A stretch of 64,000 bases of DNA, from NCBI RefSeq assembly GCF_002831625.1, contig NZ_CP025116.1, positions 2,595,501 through 2,659,500 on the forward strand, in the 5' to 3' direction. This document shows, one piece after another, positions 35,778 through 44,115 of the stretch; the first letter of the stretch is position 1; each line of letters starts with the position of its first letter. The DNA comes from Nonlabens sp. MB-3u-79 (GTDB lineage: Bacteria > Bacteroidota > Bacteroidia > Flavobacteriales > Flavobacteriaceae). The notes under the pieces were generated by a model. It was not told where the DNA came from. It made no database searches and saw nothing but the letters and a program-made list of their open reading frames with translations. The translations under genes and the position numbers were made by a program.

Positions 35778-36773
35778 ATGAGAAATATTATTACTGTCCT
35801 ATTTTTATTAATTACAAGTTGCATAGCAGCTCAATCTAAACAGCAGTTTACTAACCTAGGTGACTTCACGACCGAGGATGGATATATCATTAAGGACTGC
35901 AAAGTTGGGTATAGAACTCTAGGAAAACTCAATGCTGAGAAGACCAATGCGGTATTATGGCCTACCCATTTTACAGGTACCAGCGAAGGTGCGATTGGAT
36001 GGCCAAACATCATAATGGATACAACAGGATTATATGTGATTGTTGTGGATGCGCTTACCAATGGCATATCCTCATCTCCATCTAATACACCTGATTTTCC
36101 CGATATAACCATTCGGGATATGGTCAACTCCCAGTATAAATTAGTAACTGATCACTTGAATATTAACCATTTGTATGCTGTTGTAGGAATATCCATGGGA
36201 GGCATGCAAGCGTTTGAATGGTTAGTTGCCTATCCTGATTTTATGGATAAGGCTATTCCTATAATTGGTAGTCCTAAACAGTCGTCATACGATCTTTTAG
36301 TTTGGCAAACTATGGCTGACATTATTACAACTGCACAAAAGAACAAACAAGATTTGGACGTTGCTTTAAAACTGGCTGAAAACATCGAATTTATCAATCT
36401 ATACACGCCCACTTATGTTGTTAATAAATACCCAGCTGACAGTGTAGATGCTTACATAGGTGAAGGATTTACAATGAAACCCTTAAATGTTCTAGGTGGG
36501 TTGAACGCAATGATTTCACTTGACATCTATAAAAGTGCAAGTAGTGATATTGAAAATATTTCGGATGTAATTAAAGCTGATTTACTGGTTATTGTTTCGA
36601 AACAAGACCATCTAGTAAATCCGATTTCATCTACCATCTTAGCTGAAAAGTTAGGCGCTAAATTAGTGACTTTGACAGGTGACTGTGGTCATTCAGCAGT
36701 TTTTTGTGAAGCTGAAAAAGTAAAGAAAGCTGTTACAGAATTCTTAAAAAAAACTGATCACAACAATGGCTAG
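35778..36773 (+). CDS. Secreted alpha/beta hydrolase, homoserine O-acetyltransferase-like
   Basis: A 331-residue protein with a signal peptide or lipoprotein-like leader (ITSCIAAQ, about residues 12-19). MetX-type features are GISMGGMQAFEW (nucleophile Ser at about 139), VDALTNG, a catalytic Asp in SKQDHLV (about 275) and His in DCGHSAVF (about 299). Cytoplasmic MetX makes O-acetylhomoserine, but the leader peptide suggests a different, extracytoplasmic hydrolase of the same superfamily. The TAG stop is inside site 35. Single-gene cassette. Confidence 0.82.
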   Translation: MRNIITVLFLLITSCIAAQSKQQFTNLGDFTTEDGYIIKDCKVGYRTLGKLNAEKTNAVLWPTHFTGTSEGAIGWPNIIMDTTGLYVIVVDALTNGISSSPSNTPDFPDITIRDMVNSQYKLVTDHLNINHLYAVVGISMGGMQAFEWLVAYPDFMDKAIPIIGSPKQSSYDLLVWQTMADIITTAQKNKQDLDVALKLAENIEFINLYTPTYVVNKYPADSVDAYIGEGFTMKPLNVLGGLNAMISLDIYKSASSDIENISDVIKADLLVIVSKQDHLVNPISSTILAEKLGAKLVTLTGDCGHSAVFCEAEKVKKAVTEFLKKTDHNNG

Positions 36774-36851
36774 CTGTCAATAGCTAGCAGTGGGCTAAAC
36801 GCTCAAAACCCAACGCGCCGCCAGCTACTGCAGCTAGCCTAGACGTTGTGC
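36758..36851 (+). repeat. attC-like site 35 (family H, 94 bp)
   Basis: Left core TCACAAC 36758-36764 pairs with GTTGTGA at 35742. Right core GTTGTGC 36845-36851. GC-richer arms GGCTAGCTGTCAATAGCTAGC / GCCAGCTACTGCAGCTAGCC, with one extra base in the left arm. Confidence 0.78.
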
Positions 36852-36873
36852 ACAATACGAAAAAAACCCGCTA

Positions 36874-37098
36874 ATGGAATTAAAAAACCACCGAATAATT
36901 ATTGCAAGCGATGTTCAGCGTGACGGAATTGGAATAGAAATATATGAAAATGATAAACTGATTATCGAAATATTCAGGAGCGACAGCGAACGGGAGAGAA
37001 CGATAAGAACCTTCAAACAAAATATACCAATTAATTTTATGGAAGAATATATCGCTATTTTTAAAAAAGAAATACCTTGGGAATTTATCGATGATTAA
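36874..37098 (+). CDS. Small hypothetical protein
   Basis: A 74-residue cytoplasmic protein with an alpha/beta pattern (HRIIIASDVQRDGIGIEIYENDKLIIEIFRS), highly charged, of unrecognised family. It overlaps the next reading frame by eight bases (ATGATTAA), indicating translational coupling. The size and pairing with a partner gene would fit an immunity or antitoxin type protein, but I see nothing that proves it. Confidence 0.65.
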   Translation: MELKNHRIIIASDVQRDGIGIEIYENDKLIIEIFRSDSERERTIRTFKQNIPINFMEEYIAIFKKEIPWEFIDD

Positions 37099-37570
37099 AG
37101 AACCAATTCAGATAGGACGTTGGAAAATAACCAACGACGGAATAAGTACGTCAAAAGAAAATAATGCCCCAGTAGAATTCGAAATATCTAAAATCTAGGA
37201 TTATGAGAAAAAGGGAGAGCATTACGTATTTGAATTACCTGTTTATCTCTGCTCAATAGCGTATATCTCTAATGTAGATTTACTTGATTTTAATAGTGCC
37301 TTTTTGGTTTGCCAAGAATTATTTAGTGAAACAAAACCAAAACAATTACCAAAAATTAGTTGGTCTGAAACTTTGCGTAGACAGTACAAAAGAATCAATG
37401 GAAGTTTGGATATAAATTCATTTGATGGCAGAAAACAATATGAGTTTGAAAAAGAATACTTTAACGAATTGAGTTTTGAAGACAAACTTGAGTTAATGAA
37501 AATAGATCCAAAAAAAGATTACTTAAAAGATAACGAAGTATTTGGAGACGAAATTAGCCGAAAGAACTGA
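37091..37570 (+). pseudogene. Hypothetical protein gene interrupted by an in-frame TAG
   Basis: From ATG 37091 the frame runs 35 codons to TAG 37196-37198, then continues open in the same frame for 123 more codons to TGA 37568-37570 (through GEHYVFELPVYLCSIAYI and SFEDKLELMKIDPKKDYLK). The parts read as one 159-residue protein with a single nonsense codon. The second half has an ORF from TTG 37304, but nothing suggests it is a separate gene. Family not recognised. Alternatives are a recent nonsense mutation or a sequencing error. Confidence 0.65.
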
Positions 37571-37581
37571 AAAAGTACTGT

Positions 37582-37775
37582 GCACAACAACGTATATAGC
37601 TCATAGCTTATCAGTTGGTTAATTAAAAGTTTAAGCATATTTGCAAGTCCGCCAAATTTTTTAATTTGGCTTATTGAAAAAATAAAGTAATAATAAAATT
37701 AAAAAATTGGCTTGTGCTTAACCGAAAAGTTATCGCTATTTTGCACGCTACGAGCCATATACATCACCGTTGGCA
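37582..37775 (+). repeat. attC-like site 36 (family A)
   Basis: Left core GCACAAC 37582-37588 pairs with GTTGTGC at 36845. Right core GTTGGCA 37769-37775. It is the last site in the unbroken run of perfectly matched cassettes. Confidence 0.8.
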
Positions 37776-37800
37776 AACGTTAATACAAAGAACTTAGAAA

Positions 37801-38529
37801 ATGAAAAAAATAATCTTTTTGACTTTATTAATCTCAATTTTAATTAGTTGTAACAAGGATGATGACCAAATTATAGTTGATCCAGAATTAACTGTAACAG
37901 ATGCAGATGGTAATGTATATCAAACCATTACAGTTGGGGGTCAAATTTGGATGCTGGAAAATCTAAAAACAACAAAATACAATGATGGCACACCTATAAC
38001 ACAATACAACATCAATATTCATGGCAATAATTGGGGTGCACTTGGCAGTATGTTTAATAGTGAGGGATTTTATCAATGGGCAGATACGTGGGATTTAAAC
38101 AACCAATTTGATGAAGATTTGCCATTTGACTATTATGGGGCAATGTATAATCATTTTGCTATTGAATCTGGCAAAATAGCACCAGTAGGTTGGAGAATGC
38201 CAACAAGTCAAGATTTCATAGAATTGGAAAATTATCTTACTAATAACGGTCAATCAGGTACAGAAGGAGAAGCCCTTAAAACTGAGGCAGGATGGCTTGA
38301 TCCTGCTGGAAATGGAACTGACGCAATTGGATTTAAAGGGTTGCCAAATGGTTACATCAATGCTCTTGGTGGACCAACATTAGGCGGTGGAATATGTACT
38401 TGGGCAACTAGTGATGTGAGTGTACAAAATGGCACAAGAACTGTGATTAATTTATTTGATACAACGACAATAATTTATGAGAATAATGCAATTCAAATTG
38501 GAGCAGGTATAAGATGTATAAAAGAATAA
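37801..38529 (+). CDS. FISUMP-domain lipoprotein (Fibrobacter succinogenes major domain)
   Basis: A 242-residue lipoprotein with lipobox LISC (Cys17). The FISUMP signature is clear: VYQTITVGGQIWMLENLK (about residues 39-56), NDGTPITQY, FYQWADTW, PVGWRMPTSQDF (about 130-141), GWLDPAGNGTDAIGFKGLPNGY and a terminal GIRCIKE. These are outer-membrane surface lipoproteins of Bacteroidota and Fibrobacter of unknown biochemical role, sometimes linked to adhesion or polysaccharide use. Single-gene cassette. Confidence 0.9.
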   Translation: MKKIIFLTLLISILISCNKDDDQIIVDPELTVTDADGNVYQTITVGGQIWMLENLKTTKYNDGTPITQYNINIHGNNWGALGSMFNSEGFYQWADTWDLNNQFDEDLPFDYYGAMYNHFAIESGKIAPVGWRMPTSQDFIELENYLTNNGQSGTEGEALKTEAGWLDPAGNGTDAIGFKGLPNGYINALGGPTLGGGICTWATSDVSVQNGTRTVINLFDTTTIIYENNAIQIGAGIRCIKE

Positions 38530-38533
38530 CATT

Positions 38534-38666
38534 TGCTAACAATGTATATAAAAGACAGGTAAAATAGTCCTAAATTACAAAGTATTGGCTCGAATCAAAC
38601 TTTGTGCTTAACTGAAATTTTCGTGCTTCTTAATCGCCAACTTCTTTTAGCTGCGAAACGTTGGCA
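38534..38666 (+). repeat. attC-like site 37 (short family C, slightly decayed)
   Basis: Left core TGCTAAC 38534-38540 has one mismatch to the cassette start GTTGGCA at 37769. Right core GTTGGCA 38660-38666. The right arm has lost its CATATAC part. Confidence 0.6.
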
Positions 38667-38678
38667 AACATATACGAA

Positions 38679-39089
38679 ATGATGAAAATCAGATATACAA
38701 AAGAGAGATTAAGAAGTAATTCAAGGATGGGAATCTTCTTTTTAGCAATCGGAATTATTCTCGTTTTGCTCTCTTTTATCACCTCAGAATGGAAAGAAAT
38801 TTCACTCGCATCTATTGGAATTGGACAAATTGGAGCTGGAATTTTCATGTTTATAATTTATTACTTTGAAAACAGAAAACAATATCTGACTCTAAAAAAC
38901 GGAGAATTAATAAAAAACAGTCTATTTCCAAAAAAAATAAAACTAGCCGAAATAAAGTCTATAAGGGAATTTGCTGGAGACTTAAAACTGATTACACAAA
39001 AAACTGAGTTCATAATTAACACTCAAATCATTGAACCGAATTCTCTAATGGAATTGAAAACTGAATTGAAAAATTATAATCTGAAATAA
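38679..39089 (+). CDS. Small two-helix membrane protein
   Basis: A 136-residue protein; the start is ATG 38679 or the adjacent ATG 38682, because upstream sequence is part of site 37. Two helices (about residues 18-37, GIFFLAIGIILVLLSFI, and 44-66) are followed by a cytoplasmic beta-rich domain (LTLKNGELIKNSLFPKKIKLAEIKSI) that resembles PH-like domains of small membrane proteins (YcxB/bPH-like); tentative. Single-gene cassette. Confidence 0.7.
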   Translation: MMKIRYTKERLRSNSRMGIFFLAIGIILVLLSFITSEWKEISLASIGIGQIGAGIFMFIIYYFENRKQYLTLKNGELIKNSLFPKKIKLAEIKSIREFAGDLKLITQKTEFIINTQIIEPNSLMELKTELKNYNLK

Positions 39090-39099
39090 AAATACGATT

Positions 39100-39230
39100 T
39101 ACCAACAACGTATATAATTTAATGCTGGCTTCCTGACTACTTACGAAAATCCTCGTGGATTTTCTATCTGTGTTTTATTTGCTAAATTAGTTACTTGAAC
39201 CTCGCAACTAACCATACACAACCGTTAGTA
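39100..39230 (+). repeat. attC-like site 38 (family B variant)
   Basis: Left core TACCAAC 39100-39106 has one mismatch to GTTGGCA at 38660. Right core GTTAGTA 39224-39230. Confidence 0.65.
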
Positions 39231-39294
39231 GCAAGCATAACTAAATCTGAACAATGATTTAAACATCTTAAAATTAACATTAAACAATTAAATT

Positions 39295-39855
39295 ATGAAA
39301 GTATATCTGAGTTTGTTTTTTGCACTCACATTGACTTTTATCTTGTTTGAGAAAAATGATGATTCCAATAAAAATAAGTTATCTATCTTGACTTCATTAA
39401 AGGATAAAAATATATTATCTTATAACGAGAGTCTTAATAAATGGACGGAGTTAAAAATAGTCAATGGAAATTCATATATATATAAAACAACTTTTCTATC
39501 ATGGGCTGGTTTTGGAAGCACAACTAAATTAAAAATTATAGACGGTAAGGTAAAAGCAAGGGTTTATAAGGAGTTTAGAGCTGATGAGCAAACAGGTGAG
39601 CGAATCATAACAGATTCTTATGATGAGAATGAGTATGTATTAGGTAGTCATGAGAAAGGAGCATCACCATTGACAATAGATAAACTATATAGTTCTTGTG
39701 CAAGTGATTATTTAGTGGTTGATAAAGAAAAAAACACATTATACTTTGAAACTGAAATTAATGGAATAATGACGCTATGTGGATTTGTCCCAAATGGATG
39801 TGCTGATGATTGTTATCAAGGTATTTCTATAGACTCATTTGAATGGGTTAATTAA
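39295..39855 (+). CDS. Secreted hypothetical protein
   Basis: A 186-residue protein whose N-terminus is hydrophobic (residues 1-19, VYLSLFFALTLTFILF), giving an uncleaved anchor or a signal peptide without a clear cleavage site. The mature part has WTELKIVNGNSYIYKTTFLSWAGFGSTTKL and three Cys near the C-terminus (LCGF..CADDC). Family not recognised. The cassette has a 64-base leader. Its two ends do not match (GTTAGTA against CGCCAAC). Confidence 0.7.
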   Translation: MKVYLSLFFALTLTFILFEKNDDSNKNKLSILTSLKDKNILSYNESLNKWTELKIVNGNSYIYKTTFLSWAGFGSTTKLKIIDGKVKARVYKEFRADEQTGERIITDSYDENEYVLGSHEKGASPLTIDKLYSSCASDYLVVDKEKNTLYFETEINGIMTLCGFVPNGCADDCYQGISIDSFEWVN

Positions 39856-39883
39856 TATATTTATCAAATAGAATAAAGCCAGC

Positions 39884-40016
39884 CGCCAACACCGTGTATA
39901 ATTAATTGCTTGGTCACTGCCGACTTACGAACATTCCTGTGGAATATTCTATCTTTGATTTATTTGCTAAATTAGTTGCTTATCCACGCAACTAACCATA
40001 CACAATCACGTTAGCT
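39884..40016 (+). repeat. attC-like site 39 (family B variant)
   Basis: Left core CGCCAAC 39884-39890 does not pair with its cassette start GTTAGTA at 39224. Right core GTTAGCT 40010-40016. Confidence 0.65.
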
Positions 40017-40103
40017 ACCATTAAAACCAAATCGTGTTAGTCAAGCAGGGATTTGTGTTAATGAAACTGAATTGATGTTTCTAGCTTTGTAAAAAGCAAA
40101 TAT

Positions 40104-41012
40104 ATGAGCGAGCAGGTAATTCATTCTAAATCAATCAATGATCTTCTATCAGGAATGGGATTGGAAAAGCCAACTCACCCGTTAATCACAATCATTGACA
40201 CAAAAAGACTGTCCTACGGTGAAGATACGGTTGGAATGCGCTTCTCTTCAGATCTGTATTGCATTGCCTTAAAAGACTCAAGTTGTGGTATTGATTATGG
40301 ACGAAACCACTATGATTTTGATGAGGGCGTATTGATGTTTACAGCTCCTGAACAAATAATAACCGTTAACAAGCCACAGAAACTAAATCAAGTAAAAGGT
40401 TGGATGCTCTATTTTCATCCTGATTTGATTAGAAAAACGGCTCTTGGTGAAAAAATGGATTCCTATAACTTTTTCAATTATGAAGTTTATGAAGCCCTGC
40501 ACCTTTCTCAACAAGAGCAAAATACACTTACCCAAATTGTAGAACTCATTAAGAGTGAAATAAAAGAACGAATTGACAATCACAGTCAACAAGTTTTAGT
40601 TTCCAATATTGAATTGTTACTGAACTATAGTGTTCGTTTCTATGAGAGACAATTCAACACACGTTCTGCCAGTAATCTTGATATTGTATCCAAGGTTGAA
40701 GTCCTGCTAAAAGATTATTACAAGAACAATGAGTTAATTGATAAAGGCCCACCTACCATTCATTATCTAGCTGATAAATGTAATCTCTCCCCTAGTTATT
40801 TAAGTGATTTACTCGCCAAAGAAACAGGACGTTCTGCTAAAGACCACATTAATGACTTTTTAGTCGAAAAAGCTAAAAACCTGTTACTAAGCTCGACAGA
40901 TTCAATTAGTGGCATTGCCTACACGCTTGGTTTCAATTACCCTCATTATTTCGGGAGGCTGTTCAAACAAAAAACGGGTAAAACACCACAAGAATACAGG
41001 CAGTTAAACTAA
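40104..41012 (+). CDS. AraC-family transcriptional regulator
   Basis: A 302-residue protein. The N-terminal cupin-like sensor region (about 1-190) is followed by a double helix-turn-helix DNA-binding domain (about 205-302) with the AraC signature: LADKCNLSPSYLSDLLAKETGRSAKDHIN, then GIAYTLGFNYPHYFGRLFKQKTGKTPQEYR at the end. The next two genes are short-chain dehydrogenases in the same orientation and cassette, so it probably controls them. A strong terminator follows its stop, so it is transcribed separately from them. Confidence 0.93.
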   Translation: MSEQVIHSKSINDLLSGMGLEKPTHPLITIIDTKRLSYGEDTVGMRFSSDLYCIALKDSSCGIDYGRNHYDFDEGVLMFTAPEQIITVNKPQKLNQVKGWMLYFHPDLIRKTALGEKMDSYNFFNYEVYEALHLSQQEQNTLTQIVELIKSEIKERIDNHSQQVLVSNIELLLNYSVRFYERQFNTRSASNLDIVSKVEVLLKDYYKNNELIDKGPPTIHYLADKCNLSPSYLSDLLAKETGRSAKDHINDFLVEKAKNLLLSSTDSISGIAYTLGFNYPHYFGRLFKQKTGKTPQEYRQLN

Positions 41013-41049
41013 AACAAAAAAGGAAGAAAAACAGCTTCCTTTTTTGTTT
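41012..41049 (+). terminator. Rho-independent terminator after the AraC gene
   Basis: Perfect 15-bp inverted repeat AAACAAAAAAGGAAG (41012-41026) / CTTCCTTTTTTGTTT (41035-41049) with an 8-base loop and a T-rich 3' arm. It overlaps the end of the AraC coding region and separates it from the dehydrogenase genes. Confidence 0.8.
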
Positions 41050-41078
41050 CTGCGATTTGTGTTTAACCTTCCTCTTTT

Positions 41079-41095
41079 AGTGTTAAAAGAACACT
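41079..41095. promoter_or_regulatory. Candidate operator upstream of the SDR genes
   Basis: The dyad AGTGTT-AAAAG-AACACT lies between the AraC terminator and the first dehydrogenase start (41143). A near-consensus Bacteroidota -7 element (GATATTTG, about 41107-41115) follows it. AraC-family proteins usually bind direct repeats, so this could be the site of another regulator or chance. Confidence 0.35.
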
Positions 41096-41142
41096 CATAA
41101 CTGTAGGATATTTGTTTCATCAAAACATTAAAATTAAAAAAG

Positions 41143-42015
41143 ATGAAACATAAAATTTTAGTTACAGGGGCAAGTGGAGCTTTTGGCAGTTTAACTTGTA
41201 TTCAATTAGCAGAAAATGGGCATCAAGTTGTAGGAACAATGCGTTCTATACAAGGGAAGAATGCAGAAATCGCCAATGAACTAAAATCAAAAGGAGTTCA
41301 ATTGGTGGAAATGGATGTTACCAATGAAGAAAGTGTTAATGAAGGAGTAAAATCAGCCATTGATAGAATGGAAGGGATTGATACTGTTTTCAATAACGCT
41401 GGAATTGGAGCAAATGGGATTCTTGAATCTTTTACCGCAGAGGATATTCAAAAAGTATTTGACGTAAACGTTTTTGGCGTACAACGACTTTTGAGAGCTG
41501 TTTTACCACATTTTAGACAACAAGGTAAGGGCACAATAATTCACACATCAAGTTGTATAGGTAGAGTTACAACACCATTTTTAGCCGCTTATTCAGCCTC
41601 AAAATATGCATTAGAGTCTTTAGCAGAAGGATACAGAGCTGAGCTTTCAGGATTTGGTATTGAATCTTGTATTGTGGAGCCAGGCGGAATGCCAACTGCA
41701 TTTATGGGAGCTATGTTAAAGCCAAGCGATGACAGCAGAAATGAGGGGTATGGTGAAATGGTATATGCACCAGATGCTTCTTTGAATGGTTATATTGGTT
41801 ATTTGGAATCCATTCCAAACCAAAGACCGCAAGCGATTGCTGATGCAGTAGCAACATTAGTGGAAACTCCTTTTGGCGAAAAACCATTTAGAACCGTTGT
41901 CGATTTTTCAGGTTTGAAAGAACCGATTGAGAATTACAACAATGTATTAGAACAAACTACCAAAGGGATTTATGGTGCCAATGGAGTAGATAATTTATTA
42001 AGCCTCAATAAATAA
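41143..42015 (+). CDS. Short-chain dehydrogenase/reductase
   Basis: A 290-residue NAD(P)-dependent oxidoreductase. Cofactor motif TGASGAFG (residues 7-14), NNAGIGA (about 86-92), catalytic Ser in HTSSCIG, and YSASK (catalytic Tyr/Lys, about 152-156). Longer than the 250-residue SDR norm, with an extended C-terminal region. Substrate unknown. It is followed after four bases by a second SDR (42020), so both are in one operon, next to an AraC regulator that likely controls them. Confidence 0.92.
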   Translation: MKHKILVTGASGAFGSLTCIQLAENGHQVVGTMRSIQGKNAEIANELKSKGVQLVEMDVTNEESVNEGVKSAIDRMEGIDTVFNNAGIGANGILESFTAEDIQKVFDVNVFGVQRLLRAVLPHFRQQGKGTIIHTSSCIGRVTTPFLAAYSASKYALESLAEGYRAELSGFGIESCIVEPGGMPTAFMGAMLKPSDDSRNEGYGEMVYAPDASLNGYIGYLESIPNQRPQAIADAVATLVETPFGEKPFRTVVDFSGLKEPIENYNNVLEQTTKGIYGANGVDNLLSLNK

Positions 42016-42019
42016 GAAG

Positions 42020-42832
42020 ATGAATAAAACGATATTGATTACAGGAACAAGTAGTGGAATAGGAAAAGCTACAGCCATATATTTTCAACAGAAAGGTTGG
42101 AATGTTATTGCAACTATGCGATCTCCTGAAAAGGATACGGAACTAAAAGAATTGGAAAACGTCCTCTTGGAAAAATTAGATGTTTTGGATTTAGAATCAA
42201 TCAACCAAGCGATTCAAAACGGGATTGAAAAATTTGGTAAAATTGATGCACTTGTCAACAATGCTGGATATGGAGCTTATGGCCCGTTGGAATCTTTTCC
42301 AAGAGAAAACATCATCAAGCAATTCAATACAAACGTCATAGGGTTAATGGACGTAACAAAAGCCATTATTCCACATTTTAGAGCAAATAAAGATGGTGTT
42401 ATTGTCAATATATCTTCAATAGGTGGTCAAATGACTTTTGCTTTAGGTTCGCTCTATCACGGAACTAAATTTGCAGTTGAAGGGATTTCCGAATCATTGC
42501 ATTATGAAATGAAAGAAATTGGTGTAAAAGTCAAGATAGTGGAACCGGGAATGATTGCCACAGATTTTGGAGGTCGTTCTTTTGATTTTCAAGCGGGAGA
42601 AATTGCCGATTATCAACCAATTATTGGAGCTTTAATGAAACAATGGCAAAACCCAGACAACAGCTCTTCAGCAGCGAGTTTAGTAGCAGATGTAATTTAT
42701 ACAGCTGTATCTGATGATAGTGAACAGCTAAGATATAGAGCAGGTGATGATGCAAACTTCTTGCTAGACAGTAGAAAAAAGATGACAGATAATGAGTTCT
42801 TTTCTATGATGAATAATCAAATGGGAAAATAA
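42020..42832 (+). CDS. Short-chain dehydrogenase/reductase
   Basis: A 270-residue SDR. TGTSSGIG (residues 7-14) binds the cofactor, NNAGYGAYG (about 83-91), catalytic Ser in NISSIGG (about 135-141), and YHGTK (about 152-156) as the YxxxK pair, with Gly and Thr between Tyr and Lys. It is paralogous to the upstream SDR and ends just before the closing attC-like site. The two could act on the same or successive substrates; which is not predictable. Confidence 0.92.
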   Translation: MNKTILITGTSSGIGKATAIYFQQKGWNVIATMRSPEKDTELKELENVLLEKLDVLDLESINQAIQNGIEKFGKIDALVNNAGYGAYGPLESFPRENIIKQFNTNVIGLMDVTKAIIPHFRANKDGVIVNISSIGGQMTFALGSLYHGTKFAVEGISESLHYEMKEIGVKVKIVEPGMIATDFGGRSFDFQAGEIADYQPIIGALMKQWQNPDNSSSAASLVADVIYTAVSDDSEQLRYRAGDDANFLLDSRKKMTDNEFFSMMNNQMGK

Positions 42833-42838
42833 AACGAT

Positions 42839-42970
42839 AGCTAACAATATGTATAAGCAATAGCGGTTTGAGAGCGATCTCAAACCGTTTTTGTATTTAA
42901 TTAAGTATCTTGGTTTCCGAAAAGTTAGTGGATTCTTAATCCGCTACTGCTCATACATTAAACGTTAGCA
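42839..42970 (+). repeat. attC-like site 40
   Basis: Left core AGCTAAC 42839-42845 pairs with GTTAGCT at 40010, so the three genes AraC-SDR-SDR form a single 2.8-kb cassette. Right core GTTAGCA 42964-42970. Arms GTATAAGCAATAGCGG / CCGCTACTGCTCATAC; a terminal stem is formed by GGTTTGAGAGCGATCTCAAACC. Confidence 0.72.
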
Positions 42971-43013
42971 GTAATGTAAATAAACTGAAAATTAATTAAA
43001 AAAAAGAAATTAA

Positions 43014-43916
43014 ATGACTATTTTAAAACCAGCAAAACTTATAATAACTGCAATTCTATTACTTATTTTTAGTACTACCGTATTTGCTCAAAAATTGGAG
43101 CCAAAAGAAAGAATACTAGAGCCAGAGCACGTAATAGCTTCTAAGTTAACGGGAAAAGAGTATCAATTGTACATCTCTTTTCCTGACAGTTATTCAACGA
43201 AAGACACACTTTCTTACCCAGTTTTATATGTTTTGGATGGCAGATATTCCTTTTACTCAATCTTAGCAGCAAAAGAGGCTTCAGATCTATCAGGATCTTT
43301 AGAAGAAGTCATCATTGTCGGCATTGGATCTGGATTAGACATCCAAAGTTGGTTGAAAAATAGACTGTACGATTATACTCCAACCATTAATACTGCTAGA
43401 GAAAGAGCCTTAGAAAAACGTTGGGGTTTTGCAGCAGGCGAATTAAAATCTGGAGGGGCTACTAAATTTCTAAAAAGTCTTAAAACCGAAATCATCCCAT
43501 TTATTGACAAACATTACAAAACAAATGCTGATAGAGGGATTTCGGGACACTCGCTGGGAGGATTATTTGCTGCCTATTGTTTGATAAATTCTGATGGGTA
43601 TTTCACCCGATTTGGTATCAACAGTCCTGCATTTTATTGGGACAATGAAAAAGTATTGAACCAAGCAGTTTCTCAATTTACTCTGAATGAATCTTTTGAT
43701 ATGCCTGCAACGAAAGTATTTATTTCGGTTGGTGGAAATGATAAAAATGATGGAAATAATTATGTTTCTCAAATGAAAAAATTTCAAACATCTCTTAAAA
43801 ATGCTGATTATGAAAATGTAGATTTTAACTGGCAAATATTTGAAGGGGAGTCACATGTATCCGTATATCCTGCAATGATAAGTAGAACCATTATGGCGCT
43901 GTATGGTAATAAATGA
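43014..43916 (+). CDS. Secreted esterase, putative alpha/beta hydrolase (esterase D/IroE-like)
   Basis: A 300-residue protein with a signal peptide (about residues 1-26, ending TTVFAQ). The alpha/beta hydrolase esterase layout is visible: YPVLYVLDGRYSFYSI (about 67-82), nucleophile in GISGHSLGGLFAAY (about 175-188), and a C-terminal GESHVSVYP with the catalytic His (about 278). Related proteins hydrolyse siderophore or short acyl esters. Periplasmic. Single-gene cassette with imperfectly matched ends. Confidence 0.85.
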   Translation: MTILKPAKLIITAILLLIFSTTVFAQKLEPKERILEPEHVIASKLTGKEYQLYISFPDSYSTKDTLSYPVLYVLDGRYSFYSILAAKEASDLSGSLEEVIIVGIGSGLDIQSWLKNRLYDYTPTINTARERALEKRWGFAAGELKSGGATKFLKSLKTEIIPFIDKHYKTNADRGISGHSLGGLFAAYCLINSDGYFTRFGINSPAFYWDNEKVLNQAVSQFTLNESFDMPATKVFISVGGNDKNDGNNYVSQMKKFQTSLKNADYENVDFNWQIFEGESHVSVYPAMISRTIMALYGNK

Positions 43917-43938
43917 TCAACTAAAACAAAAAAACTAC

Positions 43939-44070
43939 AGCCAACAATGTATATAAAAAATAGGCAAAAAAACACTAGAGTCCAAGATTTTGGCTTATAT
44001 CAAACTTTGTGTTTAACCGAAAGTTTCATGCTTCGGAATCGCCTACTTTTCATATACAAACACTTTGATA
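43939..44070 (+). repeat. attC-like site 41 (short family C, degenerate core)
   Basis: Left core AGCCAAC 43939-43945 pairs imperfectly with GTTAGCA at 42964. The right core is degenerate: TTTGATA 44064-44070 instead of GTT. The arms GTATATAAAAAATAGGC / GCCTACTTTTCATATAC are intact. Confidence 0.6.
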
Positions 44071-44115
44071 GTCATACGGTACGTTAAACGAACATATTCA
44101 AAATCCAATATTAAA

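Noticed and set aside
641..37775. CRISPR-like regular repeats
   Set aside because: The repeats are 53-214-bp palindromes separated by genes of varied length, not 25-40-bp repeats with short unique spacers, and no cas genes are present.
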